DNA of 63,944 bases from Porogramme epimiltina (GCA_900155495.1 FTLJ01000209.1:1-63944), one strand, 5' to 3'. Counted from the first letter of the stretch, positions 12,150 through 25,780 are shown. Notes: generated by a model from the letters alone, not told the origin. Made by a program: numbers and translations.

Positions 12150-12634
12150 GGGCCGGTCAGTTTACTGATGAACGGAGTCCCCGTATTATTTCCCTTGCAC
12201 CCCCACTCCCCTACGCAGTGACATTTAGTTAGTATCGCTCGTCTCGTCGGTCGCGCATGTTTTCGTTGTACCATACGTGTATTTCTAGCCGCTGCCAGTA
12301 GTTAGTTAGTACTAGTCATTATTCCCCACGTTGTCAAATGCGTATTCGAGCACTTCCCAGTACCTCGCCGGCGTGTGTGCGCTGCTCGTGGGCATTGCGA
12401 CCGGTCAATGGGAGCCCGGCGGTGAGTATGAGAGTGGCGGGCCCGGGACGCGCGCGTGCGGGTCCAGACGAAGCGGACGCGATGCATCATCGCGGGCGGA
12501 GTCGAGCCTGCGCCTGACCCGGTCCGTCGCTTCATTTCCACCTTCATGCCACTTGCTCTCCCAGTCCTCGGCCCCGCGCGACTCGAGCGACATCCCAGGC
12601 CCTTCGTTCCTTGAGTCTGCTCCGTCCTTCCGCC
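12150..12634. promoter_or_regulatory. Intergenic region with RIC1 promoter
   Basis: 485 bases between the PRELI gene stop and the RIC1 start. Nothing recognised beyond a C/T-rich segment just before the ATG. Confidence 0.4.
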
Positions 12635-15600
12635 ATGTACTTCCCGACCTCTGCTGCGAGACAGCTCTCCAGCGTCCCGCCGCTGCCACTCCCCAGCGAG
12701 CTCGTGCTCTCGATAGTGCCCAGCCCGCGCAAGACGCTCTTTGCGACGATCACTAAGAGCGGGCTTTCGCTGTGGCGTGTTCGCGTACGTTCTATCCTCT
12801 CAATATACGTGTGTGCCCCATGATGGACACGTAGGATACGAGCGCAGCGCTGAACTCTCGGGATTATTAGCCCTCCGCGGTCCTAGCTCACCTCGCGCGG
12901 ACCCCTACGTCACTACAAGAGCACGGCGAGAACCTACGATTACACTGGTCGCCGGAGGGGCAGCGAATCGTCATTCAGGTGCTTAGCCTTGAGCTCGGTG
13001 CAGGCCTAGCACTTAAGACTGTCTAACAACCCACGTCTAGACTACTCAATCATACCTCGTCCTCATCACTCTCGAGCACCATGCAGACGAGTCGCCGTAC
13101 CAGTCTCCACCCCTTGCGCCCACCGCCGCGCGACACTTCCTCCCGGGCGCGGGCGAGGCCCTCCCATTCCAGTCGTTCAGTCTACGGATGGAGGGTGTTA
13201 TCCGGATAGAGGGCACCCTGCTCAGGTGCGCGGCGCCTTCCCCGAATTTGACGTGCGACCCCGCCATAGTAACGCCGCCGTGCGGTCGCCCCCTCCCCAG
13301 TGTATCTCCGCGCAAAGACTCGATCGTATTCTCAACGTCTAGCCCGCCCGCAATACAGCGCGTCCCTTGGCCAGAGGTCGACGGGGCGGGCGCGGGCTCG
13401 CGGGGTGTGCACGACACGTGGGTCATCAACGACGAGGAGCTGCCCTGGCTCGTGGATGCAGATGGTGCGACTTGTGCGTACAAGACCTTGCCGTGTGCTC
13501 TGTGCTCACGCGCGCCCCACTAGTGACGATATGCGACATCGCTTACCACAGGCAAACGGGGTTTGAGACGTGGATCACCTCAGACGGGCGGGCCTACCTC
13601 GTACAATTGTACGAGGAACAAGAGTCCCAGCCGAGCGCGTCCGAGGCGAGCACCGCGGATGACGAGCGCGCACAGGTGCGAGCCTAGGCTCTTACGCTAG
13701 CACCACACGACCGACCTAAATCTTCCTTCCTGTGGACACAGATTGGACAGTTTGCACACGGCCGGGGGTCGTCGGAGAGCGTCGGCTCGGTCCCGCCGGT
13801 GCAGTGGCACGGAACATGCATCCACAACGTCGACCCGCCGCGCTGGGTGCAGAAGCGGAAGCAGGTCGACCCCGGCGACGTTGCGGGCTACGCCTGGGCG
13901 GAGCCGCGGCGCGCGATGGCCATCGCGCTGAACCCGAAGTTTTCCATGCTCGCCATCGGGACGTACAAGTGAGTCCGGGCTCGTCTTTCGCCACTTGGCG
14001 GACCGGGTTGGCGCTGACCGTACCGCCTTTCCTTCATTTTTCCCTCCCAGCGGCACGGTAGAGTTTGCGAACTTTCCTTCGATAGACGGGGTCGTGCCCA
14101 CCCCACAGGTGTTGCAGATCCCCAATATGTATGCTAGAGACGGGACCGGCTCGGTCTGTACGATGGAATGGAGCTCCGACGGGTATGTGCTTGCGGTGGG
14201 ATGGGAGAAAGGTTGGGCTATCTGGAGCGTCGGTGGTCGATGTCTCGCCTGGGGCTTCGGCGTGGAATACGAGGTCGACGAAGACCGATTCCAGGATGCG
14301 TTCATGTACGGCGTACAGAGTCTGGTGAGTTCAAAAACTTTATTAACGTACGGCCCTTGTTAATTGTTTGAGCCCGATAGTTTTGGGCACCAGGGAATTT
14401 CGAGTTGATCATGCTCGCTCGATCTTCACCCAACAGTAAGTGGACCGGGAGCGCGGCCCATGTTCTACCGTACTAATCCGCACCGCAGAGGTTGACGGAC
14501 AGATGTTCGTTTTGCCTTTCGCGAAGAGCGCTACCACCGGACAACAGTCACCGGTACGTATTGCAGAAAGATGTTCACCACAGCCATAGCTCACGTGTAC
14601 GTCCAGGATAACACACAATATGCTTTCCTCCAGATGGACGACCGCGTACTGGTGTACCGCGGTGCCGACCAGCCCGACATGAGCGTTATTAATCCGGAGG
14701 CGGACGTCTGGCAGCACGTCAAGGTTCCACAGAACTACATGTCCGCCAACTGGCCCATCCGGTACTCGTCTTTGAGTGCGGACGGCCGGTTGATTGCGAT
14801 AGCCGGCCGGCGTGGACTCGTCCACTACAGCTCGACATCTGGCCGATGGAAAATTTTCACCGACGAGCGGCAGGAGCAGGCTTTTACTGTCAAGGGCGGG
14901 CTATTGTGGTTCCACCATGTCCTCATTGCTGCCGTAGAAGTGGCTGGTGGACATCAGGTACGCATACGATCAGACTGACTGTGGCGGAGGCTTGGAGGTT
15001 CTGACACCAGGCTTCTCCCAATAGATTCGGTTGTACTCGCGTGACCTCGAGTTGAGCAACCAGAACGTGCTACACCGCGAGATGATGGCCTCTCCGGTAG
15101 TCATCCTCTCGCTCGTTGACAACTCGCTGCTCGCGTACACCGCGGATAACACACTCCACCACTATCTCATCGTGCCAACTGCAGACTCGATAAAACTGCA
15201 TCTCTGCGGGAGCATTACATTCGACGGCGTCATTGCTGTGCCGAACGCAGTCAGAGCCCTGAGTTGGATGATTCCTGCCGCCCAGAAACGTCAGTCCAAT
15301 TTCTTACAGAGTTCGGTCACTTTCGCCGCCTAGATGGAAGACTCATTCAGTCCCATACAGAACTAGGAGATCCGGCCGAAGACCTGTCAGTGGCGACTGT
15401 GCTGATGATTGTCGGAGGGAAACTAGTCCTGCTTCGGCCTAGGAAGGTGCGTCCCACTCTGATTACGTTTCCCCGCAATCTCCTTACGCCATCTCGCAGT
15501 CGGAAGAGGGGGAGGTCAGATACGACATGCAGATCCTGGCCGACCGGATTGAATTTTGCTGGATCCACCTCCGAGGGATCGGAACGCTTGAGAACTCGTT

Positions 15601-16605
15601 GTGGGGTTATGACGGACAGGGTATCAGGGTCTGGCTGAATGCCTTAGCAATCGAGGCGGTCCCTCCGCAAACGGAAGACGGAAGCGTGGTGCTCGATCAT
15701 GTGAAGGAAAGCGTCAACATACCCCTGGACTTCTACCCATTGTGTATGTCCCCTTTATCACCAGCAGACATTCAATTATCTGATGGAAACCCTAGCCGTG
15801 CTCATGGACAAGGGTATCATCATCGGGGTCGAAGTGGAGGCTGCCACGAGGATCAGTTTGTCCTTTACAATGTTTAGACATGTCACAAGCGTGCGTCTAC
15901 TCCCCTCTTAGCGCGTGCTACTCATTGCTAATTTCCATATTCGCAGTCACATCTTTTCTTGCACCACATCCTGCAATCACATCTAGAGAATTCGCAAGGC
16001 AAGGAAGCCGTGGTCTTCGCCTCGCACTACCAACATCTCGTCTACTTCGCACACGCGCTAGAGATCCTCCTGCACACCGTGGTTGAAGAGGACGCTCAGA
16101 TGCCGGATGATGGCGGCACGGGAACTCCCAAAGCTAATGGGCTGCTCTCAACGTCTATCGAGTTTCTTGATCACTTCGACGATGCGCTGGACGTTGTCGT
16201 CGGTTGCGCGAGGAAGATTGAGATGACGAGGTGGCCACGGCTATTTGACATCGTCGGCAACCCCAAGATCCTTTTCGAGGTGCGTTTTTCTCTGTTTGCC
16301 TACCAACCCTCGACTGATGGCACCCCCAGTCTTGTCTGAGCTCCGGCCGACTGAAGACCGCAGGATCCTACCTGCTCGTACTCCACGGCCTCGAGCAGCT
16401 CGACGGGATGAACGGCGATGCGATCCGGCTGCTTAGGAGTGCCGTGGCCGCTCACGACTGGCAACTATGCCGGGAAATCTTGCGGTTCCTGCACTCCATT
16501 GACGACACAGGGGCCGCGTTGCAGACGGCACTGGTGGAGACCCAGATTGTCCCTTCAGCAGACTCGCAGCTAGGCCAGATAGACGGCAACGGAACGGCGC
16601 ATTAA
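12635..16605 (+). CDS. RIC1: Ric1, subunit of the Ric1-Rgp1 Golgi guanine exchange factor
   Basis: Ric1 with Rgp1 activates the Ypt6/Rab6 GTPase for endosome-to-Golgi traffic. I chose the ATG at 12635 (MYFPTSAARQLSS) because family members begin with MYF; another in-frame ATG lies 24 bases upstream. The spliced protein, roughly 1,050 residues over a dozen or more exons, has an N-terminal WD40/beta-propeller region (LHWSPEGQRIVIQT, SSDGYVLAVGWEKGWAIWSV, SLSADGRLIAIAGRRG). A helical RIC1 C-terminal domain follows: LEILLHTVVEE, FLDHFDDALDVVVGCARK, MTRWPRLFD, then CLSSGRLKTAGSYLLVLHGLEQL. It ends at the TAA at 16603-16605. The reading frame is kept through every junction I checked, so it looks intact. 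Confidence 0.9.
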
Positions 16606-16999
16606 TCTTTAGTCCATTCATGTGGGCTTGTACGCGGAGGATCACTTACATGGGACATTTAGGAGTTCGGATAAGTTATGTACTAGACATGCCTGTACGA
16701 TTGAGAACTTATTCGAGATTGTTATACAAAGACTTGAACTATCGCTTACGAAAGCCTGATAGCCACAGACATGCATAAGCCGATCATAGTTTGGCATTGG
16801 ACCTGGGACACAATGGTTTAGCCCGGTGGAATCTGGTACCACTGGCATGTGTGGCTGCGTAGGCTATCAGGCGCGTTCCGTATGGCCTAGATACCAACCG
16901 CGTGCACCTTGAGCGCTATCCACAATCATAGGACCTGTCCCAATCTACTTTTCTTTTGTCCCTTCAACTCGTTGAGCAAGGTTTGTTTGTTTACCTCTC
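16606..16999. other. Intergenic region with an 11-bp inverted repeat
   Basis: 394 bases between RIC1 and the oxygenase gene. It contains a perfect 11-bp inverted repeat, GCCTGATAGCC at 16754-16764 and its complement at 16862-16872. No gene is seen. The last 80 bases before 17000 are T/C-rich, as in a fungal promoter. Confidence 0.5.
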
Positions 17000-18585
17000 A
17001 TGTTGTCCCTCACGCGAACCCTCTTTCGGAGGACGATGGCTACTGTTGCGGACACAAGCTCGAATCTCACCTTCACCGCGGAAGGCGCCGTCTCGATCTC
17101 GTATAACACCTTGGTTAACGCACCGCTATCGCTAACTCCCGCAATCGGTACGTCTCAACGTGTGATGCTACCTATGCAATTTGAACCATAGCTAACATCA
17201 GCATAGAGAAAGCTTTTGGCTCCCAGCCGGATAGCTTGGGGATCATTATCGTCCGCGACCTGCCTGCAACGTACACGCCAGCACGGGAAAAGCTTCTCCG
17301 CTTGGCATACAAGTTCGCAGATTTGCCGCCTGATGTTCGCGAACAGTATGCGGACACGAAGAGCAGGTACAGGTCAGTATTTTTTCATTTGTCTAAATCC
17401 GCCATGCCATTTGGCTAACATGAGGTATTTGTAGCTTCGGCTGGTCTCATGGCAAGGTGAGGATATATGATAGAATCGTGTATTATAGTAGCTGAACGTG
17501 ACCTAAACCAGGAAATCATGAACGGGAAGCCAGGTAAGTGGTGATTGCGTTGTACTACTCCTCTATTGTCTAGGTCTGACATGCACTCGGTAGATACCAT
17601 GAAAGGTTCTTTCTACGCCAATCCAGTTCTCGACGAGCCCAGCGTCTCGGATGTCCTCCGCAAGGCATATCCGGAGTATTATGGGAAGAATATCTGTCAG
17701 TTACATGTCCTTCGCCCTCCGACTACATCGGCTGATTGCTAGAGGTATGGTAGGGCCAACAGGCACCGCAGAGGTTAAGGAGTTTGAAGAAGCATTTAAG
17801 GATCTCGGCCGGTATGGGGATTTCTGGCCCCCGTAGGAGTTCAGAGCACTTATCGCTTCAAATACTATAGGTTCGTCTTCGGTGTAGGGTGCCAACTGGC
17901 AACGGCTTGCCAGCCCTTCGGTTAGTTCCGTGTTGTGTCTTAGAGACACCAGTGCTGAAAATAATGACTACAGCCTCAACATACTTCTCCGACGCCCCCC
18001 TATCCCTTGCGGACCTTATCAAGTCCTCGCAGACAGTGAAAGCCCGACTCTTGCACTACTTCCCTCCATCCCCCGAGAACCCTCTCCCTGCGGAGGACGA
18101 GGCCATTGACAGTTGGTGTGGTTTCCACCTTGACCATTCCCTTCTCACGGGCCTGTGCTCGGTATGCCCATCTGTTCATCTTCATCACTTCGGTATCTCA
18201 CGTCATCTCATAGGCCATGTACCTTCATCGCCCGCCCATGGGCGACCCAACGGTCGTGCAGTCGCCCTCGCCCAGCTCTGGCCTCTACATTCGCACACGC
18301 GGCGGTGCCCTCACGAAGGTCTCCATCCCCGCCGACTGCCTCGCGTTCCAGACCGGCGAGGCTCTCGAGCTCGCGACTGCGGGTCGTCTGCGGGCCACGC
18401 CGCACTGCGTACGCGTTGGGGCTGCGCCGGGCGTCGACGCCGAGCGCATCTCGCGCGAAACGTTTGCGCTCTTCATGCAGCCGAATGTCGACCAGCAGCT
18501 GTCCGCCACGGAGGACTTTGGCCAGTTCAGCAAGCGCATCTTCGAAGAACACTACGGAGGCGATTCGGCCGGCGCGACAATGTAA
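17000..18585 (+). CDS. Isopenicillin-N-synthase-like 2-oxoglutarate/Fe(II) oxygenase
   Basis: Cupin-fold oxygenase of the IPNS/clavaminate-synthase-like group; substrate unknown. Spliced product about 390 residues, starting MLSLTRTLFRRTMATVAD, an N terminus rich in R/T/L with no acid for 16 residues that could be a mitochondrial presequence. The second Met (MATVAD) is an alternative start. Body motifs are LGIIIVRDLPATY, LAYKFADLP, SFGWSHGKE and GSFYANP. The metal site is the HxD in WCGFHLDHSLLTGL and the distal histidine in RATPHCVR, followed by RETFALFMQPN. Several introns are fixed by frame, for example one whose removal joins KNI to WPTG and one joining GR to FVFGVG. Stop at 18583-18585. 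No neighbouring pathway genes point to a role. Confidence 0.88.
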
Positions 18586-18796
18586 TCGTTGGCAAGGACA
18601 ATTGTATTGACAGGGGAGTGTAGGCGTAAACAGCAAATAATACAGTCCTATGGTTATACAAGGCAGGCAGGGCCTCTAGACGATGTACAAGGGAAACGAG
18701 GGGAACAGGCATTTCATTAGGTATGTATAGGAAAGGAAGAGATCGTTAGTTAATCATAAGGTGGCGGCATATGATCGGTCTATGGCCGAAGGGGTA

Positions 18797-21700
18797 TCAT
18801 AGGGATAACGGTGGTTCTTGAGAAGGTTCGTCATTGTCTGAGATGACACTCCATCCAGAAGCCGACAAGTTCGGGCTCGGGTGTTCCGGGGGTGTCGAGC
18901 ACGGGTAGTCGCGGATGGTTGCGTGTTCTGCGTCTATGAGTTCAGGCTGCGTATCGCGATGTCCTGCGCCCTTGACCAGCGTGCGAGCGTACTCCAGGTC
19001 GCGGTAGATGGCCTCGATGGCTGTTGCAACGCCATTCTCCTGCAGTGGTAGTGAGATAACATGTGAGGCAGGGATGGCACGACGAGACATACAGCTCTGA
19101 TCTGCTCGCCAACTAGCTTGGCACGCTCGATAAGCTTTGGGTTGGTCGTTGCCTCACGCAGGGCCTCAGCTAGGGTCTCGACCGTAAGCTTGCGGACAGC
19201 GGCTCCAATGCCGAGAGCTTCGACTCTGTCAGCCCAGAAGAACTGGTCTCCGAAGAAGGGCTTGATGATTGTGGGAATGCCAGCTATCCCAGTATCAGAA
19301 TATGCATCAACAGAACGCTGCTCAGATCGCTCACCTCGCAAACTGGCACCAGTGGTCCCAGCCCCACCGTGGTGACAAGCAGCATCGATCTGCTTGAACA
19401 GCCAATCGTGCGGGATGGACGATATAGGATAAATCTGCTTCGGTAGCGGCTCTTCGGGTTCAGTGCTCGCGGGCTGGTTCTTTACCAAACGGTCAGACCA
19501 GCCCTTGGACATAATGGCATACACGCCGCTCTGCACAATGGCGTCAATGACACAGCGTGTCATGGCTTTGGGATCAGGGACGACAATGCTCCCAAAGCCA
19601 ATGTAGACGACTTTCTTGTTGGCTTTGCGTGCATCCGCCATGAAGTCCAAAAGATCTTGTGGGGGCTCCCACTTCTTCGAGCTCACATCGGCATCATCCA
19701 AGAACCAATACCCTATCAACACATTAGCGACATACTTCTAGACGTAAGGAAATGTCTGTACGTGCCTGTAACACGAATCCACTCGGGCCAGTCTAGGGGA
19801 GGAGGAACAACAATGGGGCTGAAATTGTAAAGGAATGGGATCTTGTGGGGTTCCATCTTGTCTAAGCTGGTGCCATGGAGGCCTAGCGTATTCCTTCTCC
19901 AACGATTGATCTGGCCGGAAGTTCCGCGCCAGAAGACCTGGTCGAACAAGACATATGTCTGAAGGACGGACGCATTGAGCTGCGAGCAATTAAAAATGTT
20001 TATCTAAGCTTACCATGTAGTTGTAGTTACCACCCATCTGCCGGGATTGATTAGCACATGAGTGAAGAGCTTAAACGATGTCTTTACCTTATGCTCAGGA
20101 ACAGCAAAAGCATGGGGGTAGGCTCTGAACGAATGTTAGATTTGCCCATCGTTGGAATGGGACTACACTTACCTTGTGCGCGACCAGGTCATGGTGAATG
20201 CTCGGAAATAGGGAATCTTCAACGCTTCCGCGATATGATAGCCACCCATAGCACTCGGACTCTCTATAAGGACATCGGTCCCTTGGCATGCTTCCCAAGA
20301 AGTCTTGAGAAGGTCATCTATCCATCCACGGAACTAAAATACCGTCTTAGCTTTTTGAGTAACTGGTCAAAGGGAGTGAGCCCACCTTCTGGACGCCTTC
20401 CCTCAGGAACGCCACGGTGAAAGTGCCATTCTCGACACATATACGCATAAGCTCTGCCGGGTCTCCGCCGACATATCCGAACTCAATGCCGTGCTACCGC
20501 GGTCGTTAGAACAATTTTGCATAATGCGTACATCCTACTCACCGACTTCACCCAGTCTTCGAATTCCCCGTGTGTTGCGATGCGGACACGATGGCCGTCG
20601 GCCATGAGGCCTTTAGCAAGCGCGATATACGGTTGGACATCCCCGCGGGACCCAATGGTTAGGAAGGTGAAGTGCAGCGACTGCTTGGGCTTGAACGAGA
20701 GGAATGTCGACGACTGTGATGTGAACATAAACGGAGGTGCCGAGTCGGATGAGCTGTTCTGCGACTCGGTCATATTGAGGGGATTCCGAGGACCGAATTC
20801 CTCGAGGATGAGGGCCTCGTGCTTGCCACTAGGGGAGTTGCGCATGTCTGAGGACCCTGTACGCTTCCGGACGTCTTCGAGCTGGCGGTGGATAACGCTG
20901 ATGAACGCATCGCGACGCTCCTCGGTGTCGAACTCGAAAAAGAGCTCCTCGTGGCCCTTCACAATGATCACCAGACCTTGGTGCCCAAACCGGAAAGACT
21001 TCTGCTTCTCCGTCGAGAGAATGTCCTTCAGGGGGAGAATCATCTGTGGCAGTGTTAGAATAAAGGAAGCTACTTTCGGGGGGCAAGAAGCGTACCCTCG
21101 TCTTCGCCGTCAGGGGTCCACTCGACTTGAAGCAGAAGTAGTTATTCGACACGTAGAGACGGCCGTATACCGGCAGTAGCCGGAACAAGTGTCCGGTGAA
21201 GACTGCGACAATCAGTGCAAGCCCGATACACAGGGATTAGTGGGTGACTTACTGCCAAGCACGTTCTCCTTATCGTCGAACGCAAACGCCTGCCGGAACT
21301 TATCCGCCGTTTCAGGGTCGACCGTCGTTTCCGGAGTCTCTAATATGCTGAAGAACCCGAACTCGCCGCTGACGGATGCACTGCCAGCGTCCCGACTATT
21401 CGACGACGAGGTGCGGGACGACACGACCTCAGTCACAGCAGGCATAGTTGCTGCATGCTCTATGTTCGGTCGTACTCCAGTTGCAGGGGCACCGAAAAGG
21501 GAGGTACGCGAGGGGACCCGGAGCCAAGACGGTATGGAGGGCAACCCCACGGACCACCCACTCCCGCCCGAGGGATGTGCGGAAGGAGATGCGACATTGC
21601 GAATGTCTGCGTTTGACGCCGTAGTGGATGGGGGATAAGTGTGTATCGAGGAGGTGGTGGGTGTAGGGGCTGGAGTCAGACTGGAGGATGAGGAATGTAG

Positions 21701-24044
21701 AGGGCTGGGTCTCCCCGGAAGCTCACCTTCGGTGGGGGAGCTTGTCTCGAGGGACGTCGCAACCGGAACGAATGACGAACCACTCCGCTTGACGATATGG
21801 GTGAACTCCTCATTTCCATCCCGAGCGGCAGGAGCGCTGATTGTACGGCTAATCGGAAGTGTCTCTTGTAACGGGCGAAGTAGAGAGGGCAAGCGGAATC
21901 CAGTAGCCGACCTGGGCGATGTCTCCGTGGAAGGGGGTTGAGGGGGACGATCGTCAGTTCGAGGGCTAGACGATCGTCCCGCAGTGCTGTCTACGACAGT
22001 AGGAGGGCACGAGGATGGAAGACCACGGTATGTTCGCACGGCATCACGTATTTGCTCCAACGCCTTGGGCAAGTCCTGGAAGTAGGCGAAGAAGTAAGAG
22101 TCGAGGGCAAGATCTGTGTTCTTGTCTTGGACTTTAATCTCAATCGTTTCGCTGAAGTCCATGGCATTTGACCTGTCGACATCGACAACCGTAGGGTAGG
22201 GAATAGCAATCTGATTAAAGCTGTGAGAACTTAGACTTCATATGTAATAACAGAGATAATACCTTGATGGTATCCCCCATGTTCTGTGCCTTCAGCATAA
22301 CCCTCCGGATTGCCTTGATCCATTCGTCGCGACTTGGAACCGAATCGGCCGATAGCCTTATGGACTTCTGGTGCGTCCTTAGGCGGATGTCCTTCTCGTT
22401 GACGGCCTCGCAACTGATGGCATATCGGAGGTCAACTACTCCGTGAGGGAAATATGGATCCTAGTACGACGTTATTAGTTCGGTAGCGTGCCTTGGTAAT
22501 TTGAAGATGCCTCACCGAAGCCGACTGGTACCACGACAGTACATCATTCTTGAGGATAAACCAATGCCTAATCCAGCGCTTGGTTCTTTGGGCCTTCTTG
22601 AAGAGAGATCCCGACTTGAGGATTTGATCCTGCGGCCAATGAGTAAGAGTCTCCATAAATGTGAACAGAACATACCTCTCTAGAGGGGAGATGCGCAAAG
22701 AAGCATATGTACGCATCTGTAAGATACATGTAACCTTGCAGCACTGTCCGGCCAGTGAGGACTACGGTCAACAAGGAATCAAGGGCCGAAATAACTTACG
22801 GACTGATCGCAAGAGCCAACACGGCATTTCTTGGAGGACGTCAGCATGCTTATAAGCAACAAAGAACATAGTCGAGTGTAGTACCTGCGACGACTTCATT
22901 GATATTGTCCAGCTCGAACACACCTCGGAGCTTCTCTGCAAGCTGTGCACGTCGATCATATCTAACTGTAGTTATGCTTCCGGATTGGCTTGCAGCTCTT
23001 CCTCTTCTTCTGGTGGCGGTTGAAACACTTGGGATGGAAGACTCCAGATCGGGGATTGTTTCCGGTGAATCTCGCCCCGAGTGACTTGGAGCAGTGATAG
23101 GCTCTCCCGTACCAGTCTCGAAATCACCTTCGGTCTCTTCATCTGACACAACAGAGCTGTCTGGTTGTGGCGCTTCCTCGCTGTCGGATACGCTCGGCAG
23201 GTCGGGACTCCTGGCTGCACGATTGTTGGAGCCAGAAGCTTCTCCTCTCTTGAAGCGTGCCAACGGACGATAGATGGCGTGAATAGATGACGTTAAACGG
23301 TTCCCTATGAGGACAGGTCAGTAAGCGTAACAAACAACCCACGCATAGGCACTAACCAGTCTTGTCGTCCTCGTCACTCTCCAGGTCTCCTGGGGTAACA
23401 TCATGGCTCATATATTCGTCGTCATTGTCTTGATCCTCAGCCCACGGGACCGCCTGGAGGGCTTGGATGAATGTCTGGGTACCAGCATGTACCTAGGGCA
23501 AAGGGCGCGATTAGGCACCGGTCTATGTGGATTCCCTTGAAGCCCACATACCGACCGGAATCCGCGGAATAGGATACTCTCCGGACGACTTGGTAGAAGC
23601 GAAGGAGATTGGGGAGTAATGAATGGCGAGTCCTCCTCTCCGTTCCGGCCAGGTAACCGAGAAGGGGATGAAGGGGGAGGGCCGAAGACTTGCGATTGCG
23701 AGGTCTGCGGACGTCCTATAACGGTGTCTCAGGTATATTCTTGGAAGCAGAAGAAGTGATGTTAACGCACCCTCGTCACCCAGCTTCTCCTTCCCCTTGC
23801 CCCTAGTAAGGGAGAACATGCGCCTGTGGCTGCTTTCCTGGGGCAAGGACGGCTGGCTTTGCGATAGGAGGGACTTGCCCCGTGCCAGCTTCTCTGCCGT
23901 CGCGTCCATTGCGCGCTTGACGACGCTGCCCTTGGGATCAGGTGCGGACTCGCTAGAAGTCGAGGAAGGAGGTGCAGCGGAGGAGACGTTGATAGCTGGG
24001 TTCCCCGCGGATGCCGGGGGGTCCGCTTGTTCTGCGTGAGACAT
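18797..24044 (-). CDS. ATG26: Sterol 3-beta-glucosyltransferase with GRAM-PH-GRAM membrane-binding region
   Basis: Transfers glucose from UDP-glucose to ergosterol; in some fungi it is needed for pexophagy. Start [10 protein letters not shown] at 24044. A long disordered N terminus leads to the first GRAM domain ([32 protein letters not shown]) and a PH domain ([21 protein letters not shown]...[11 protein letters not shown]). A Ser/Thr/Pro-rich linker of about 230 residues follows, then a second GRAM domain ([21 protein letters not shown]). The GT1/GT28 catalytic part starts [15 protein letters not shown], with [29 protein letters not shown] and a nucleotide-sugar motif [15 protein letters not shown]...[13 protein letters not shown]. 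About 1,450-1,500 residues in many exons; all domains are present and in order, so it should be active. Stop at 18797-18799. Confidence 0.94.
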
Positions 24045-24396
24045 GGAAGTTGTACAGTAGTGCGTTCAGGGGAGAGAAGATAAGAACAAGGTCCACGTCG
24101 AGTTGCGGAGTGCTTCAGACGGCCATAGCTGGACGAGGAGAGCAGAAGGCAAGGAGGACGCGCAATGCCGCCACACACACGTCCATTAGCGGCGACACTT
24201 AGACGCTCAGTACATATCCTAGGACGGCCGGAAAAGGCAGGCGGGGGTGGGTCGGGCAGGTGACATTGAATTTGGCGAGCGAGTCGGCGCGCGCGCGTCG
24301 CGTCAGGTCTCCTCGAGGCCTCCGCTCGGTTCGTTTCTCTCCTCCACGCCCTGGATACCCTAATCCCCTCCTCCTACTCCCTCTCTTCACGGCACC
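24045..24396. promoter_or_regulatory. Shared divergent promoter of ATG26 and the SUR7-like gene
   Basis: 352 bases between two outward-facing start codons. The half next to the SUR7-like gene is C/T-rich on the plus strand (about 24310-24390). No specific site is recognised. Confidence 0.55.
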
Positions 24397-25527
24397 ATGC
24401 GGGGCGAGGTATGCATTGGAACCGCCTCCTTCCTCTCGTAAGTACCGTAATTCCCGACAGCCGCGTGCTTCGTCTGTGAGGCGCGACTCATCCGCTCGCA
24501 TGTCCTAGCTTCGCCGCGCTACTTATGCTCATCTTCGTGCATGTGAGTGTCCGAACCCCGTCTCTGATTGCCCTTATCTCCCCGCTAATGATCTTCCGAC
24601 ACCCAGATTGGTCAAATCAACTCGTCCAAGGTGCCTCGAGGCATTTCTATGGTGATTCGAGAACACACATCGACATGAGAGGCTTTCGAGTTAACGCCAT
24701 GCGTTGCGCAGGTCAAAGTTAACATGTCCGGATATGGGTGAGCCGTCATATCTCTTTGTCTATGACAGATATACCTACCTTGCCCTAGGAATGCCCTTGC
24801 CGCCGCTCTCGGTGACCCCATTGACAAACTCTATGCCGACAACGACTCTATCCCCCTTGAACAGAATCTCGGTCTCCGCGACGAGTACAGGTTCGGCCTG
24901 TACACATTCTGTGCATCCGTGAATGGCTCTCAGGGCATTTGCTCGAATACCTCGGCCGCCAACCGTTTCGAGCCCTTCACCATCATCCTTGCCGACATGC
25001 CCGCGAACTATTCGCATATCAGCGAGTCCTTCATCAACATGGGCACGTTCATCGACTCGGAATACTTGGGCTCATTCTCCAACGGAGCATACTATCTCAT
25101 TCTCATTGGAACAGTGGCGACCGCTCTGGCGTTCATCACGTATGTGGCATGTTGTTTGGTGTGATGCGTACGTTGTAAGCTCATGGTGTTCCTATAGTGG
25201 ACTCCTGAAACACACTGTGCTGTTCTTCCTGTCCACCGTGTTTGCAGTCACTGGTGCGTTGACACTGCTCATCGGCGCAACAATTTGGACGGTTATCATC
25301 AAGAAAACCGAGGGCATCAACGATTTCATCGTTGGGCAGCAAAGCAACCCTGCTCCCCTCGGCATTGATGTTACGACAGGGAACGCAATTTTCTTGTTGT
25401 GGGCATCTTGGGCATGCCTACTTGTATCTATATTGCCCTACATGATCAGGTATATGGTTTTCCGTTCTCGAATGCCTCCCTTCACACGCTGACACGTTTC
25501 CACAGTTGCTGTACTTACCGCGGATAG
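24397..25527 (+). CDS. SUR7/PalI family membrane protein
   Basis: Tetraspan plasma-membrane protein of the family that includes eisosome/MCC proteins (Sur7) and the pH-sensing PalI/Rim9. Spliced from MRGEVCIGTASFL: a first membrane helix (FAALLMLIFVHIGQINS), an extracellular loop with the family-type FGLYTFCASVNGSQGIC cysteine pair and F-rich GSFSNGAYY. Three further helices follow: AYYLILIGTVATALAFIT, VLFFLSTVFAVTGALTLLIGATIW and AIFLLWASWACLLVSILPYMI. It ends SCCTYRG with the stop at 25525-25527 after a last intron (CAG|TTGCTG). About 260 residues, five or so introns. Which sub-branch it belongs to cannot be told from motifs alone. Confidence 0.88.
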
Positions 25528-25780
25528 TTCCGTGATGATGCGGGTCATTGCTAGACTCTAATTTCGTTTACGACAAGAGCTACGATCGCTCGGACGCTGT
25601 TTTACGACCGTTTTATGTATTGAACGCAACATATACGATTTGGATAGACTGACCATACGGCAACACGAAAATGAACCACGGATCTTGTGTAAATTGTGAC
25701 AAGACTCATATTCGGCCGAAGCCCTGCTGGGAAACCGTCAACCAAAATGATGTTCCGAAAGGAGGAGAGCAAAAGTACTA

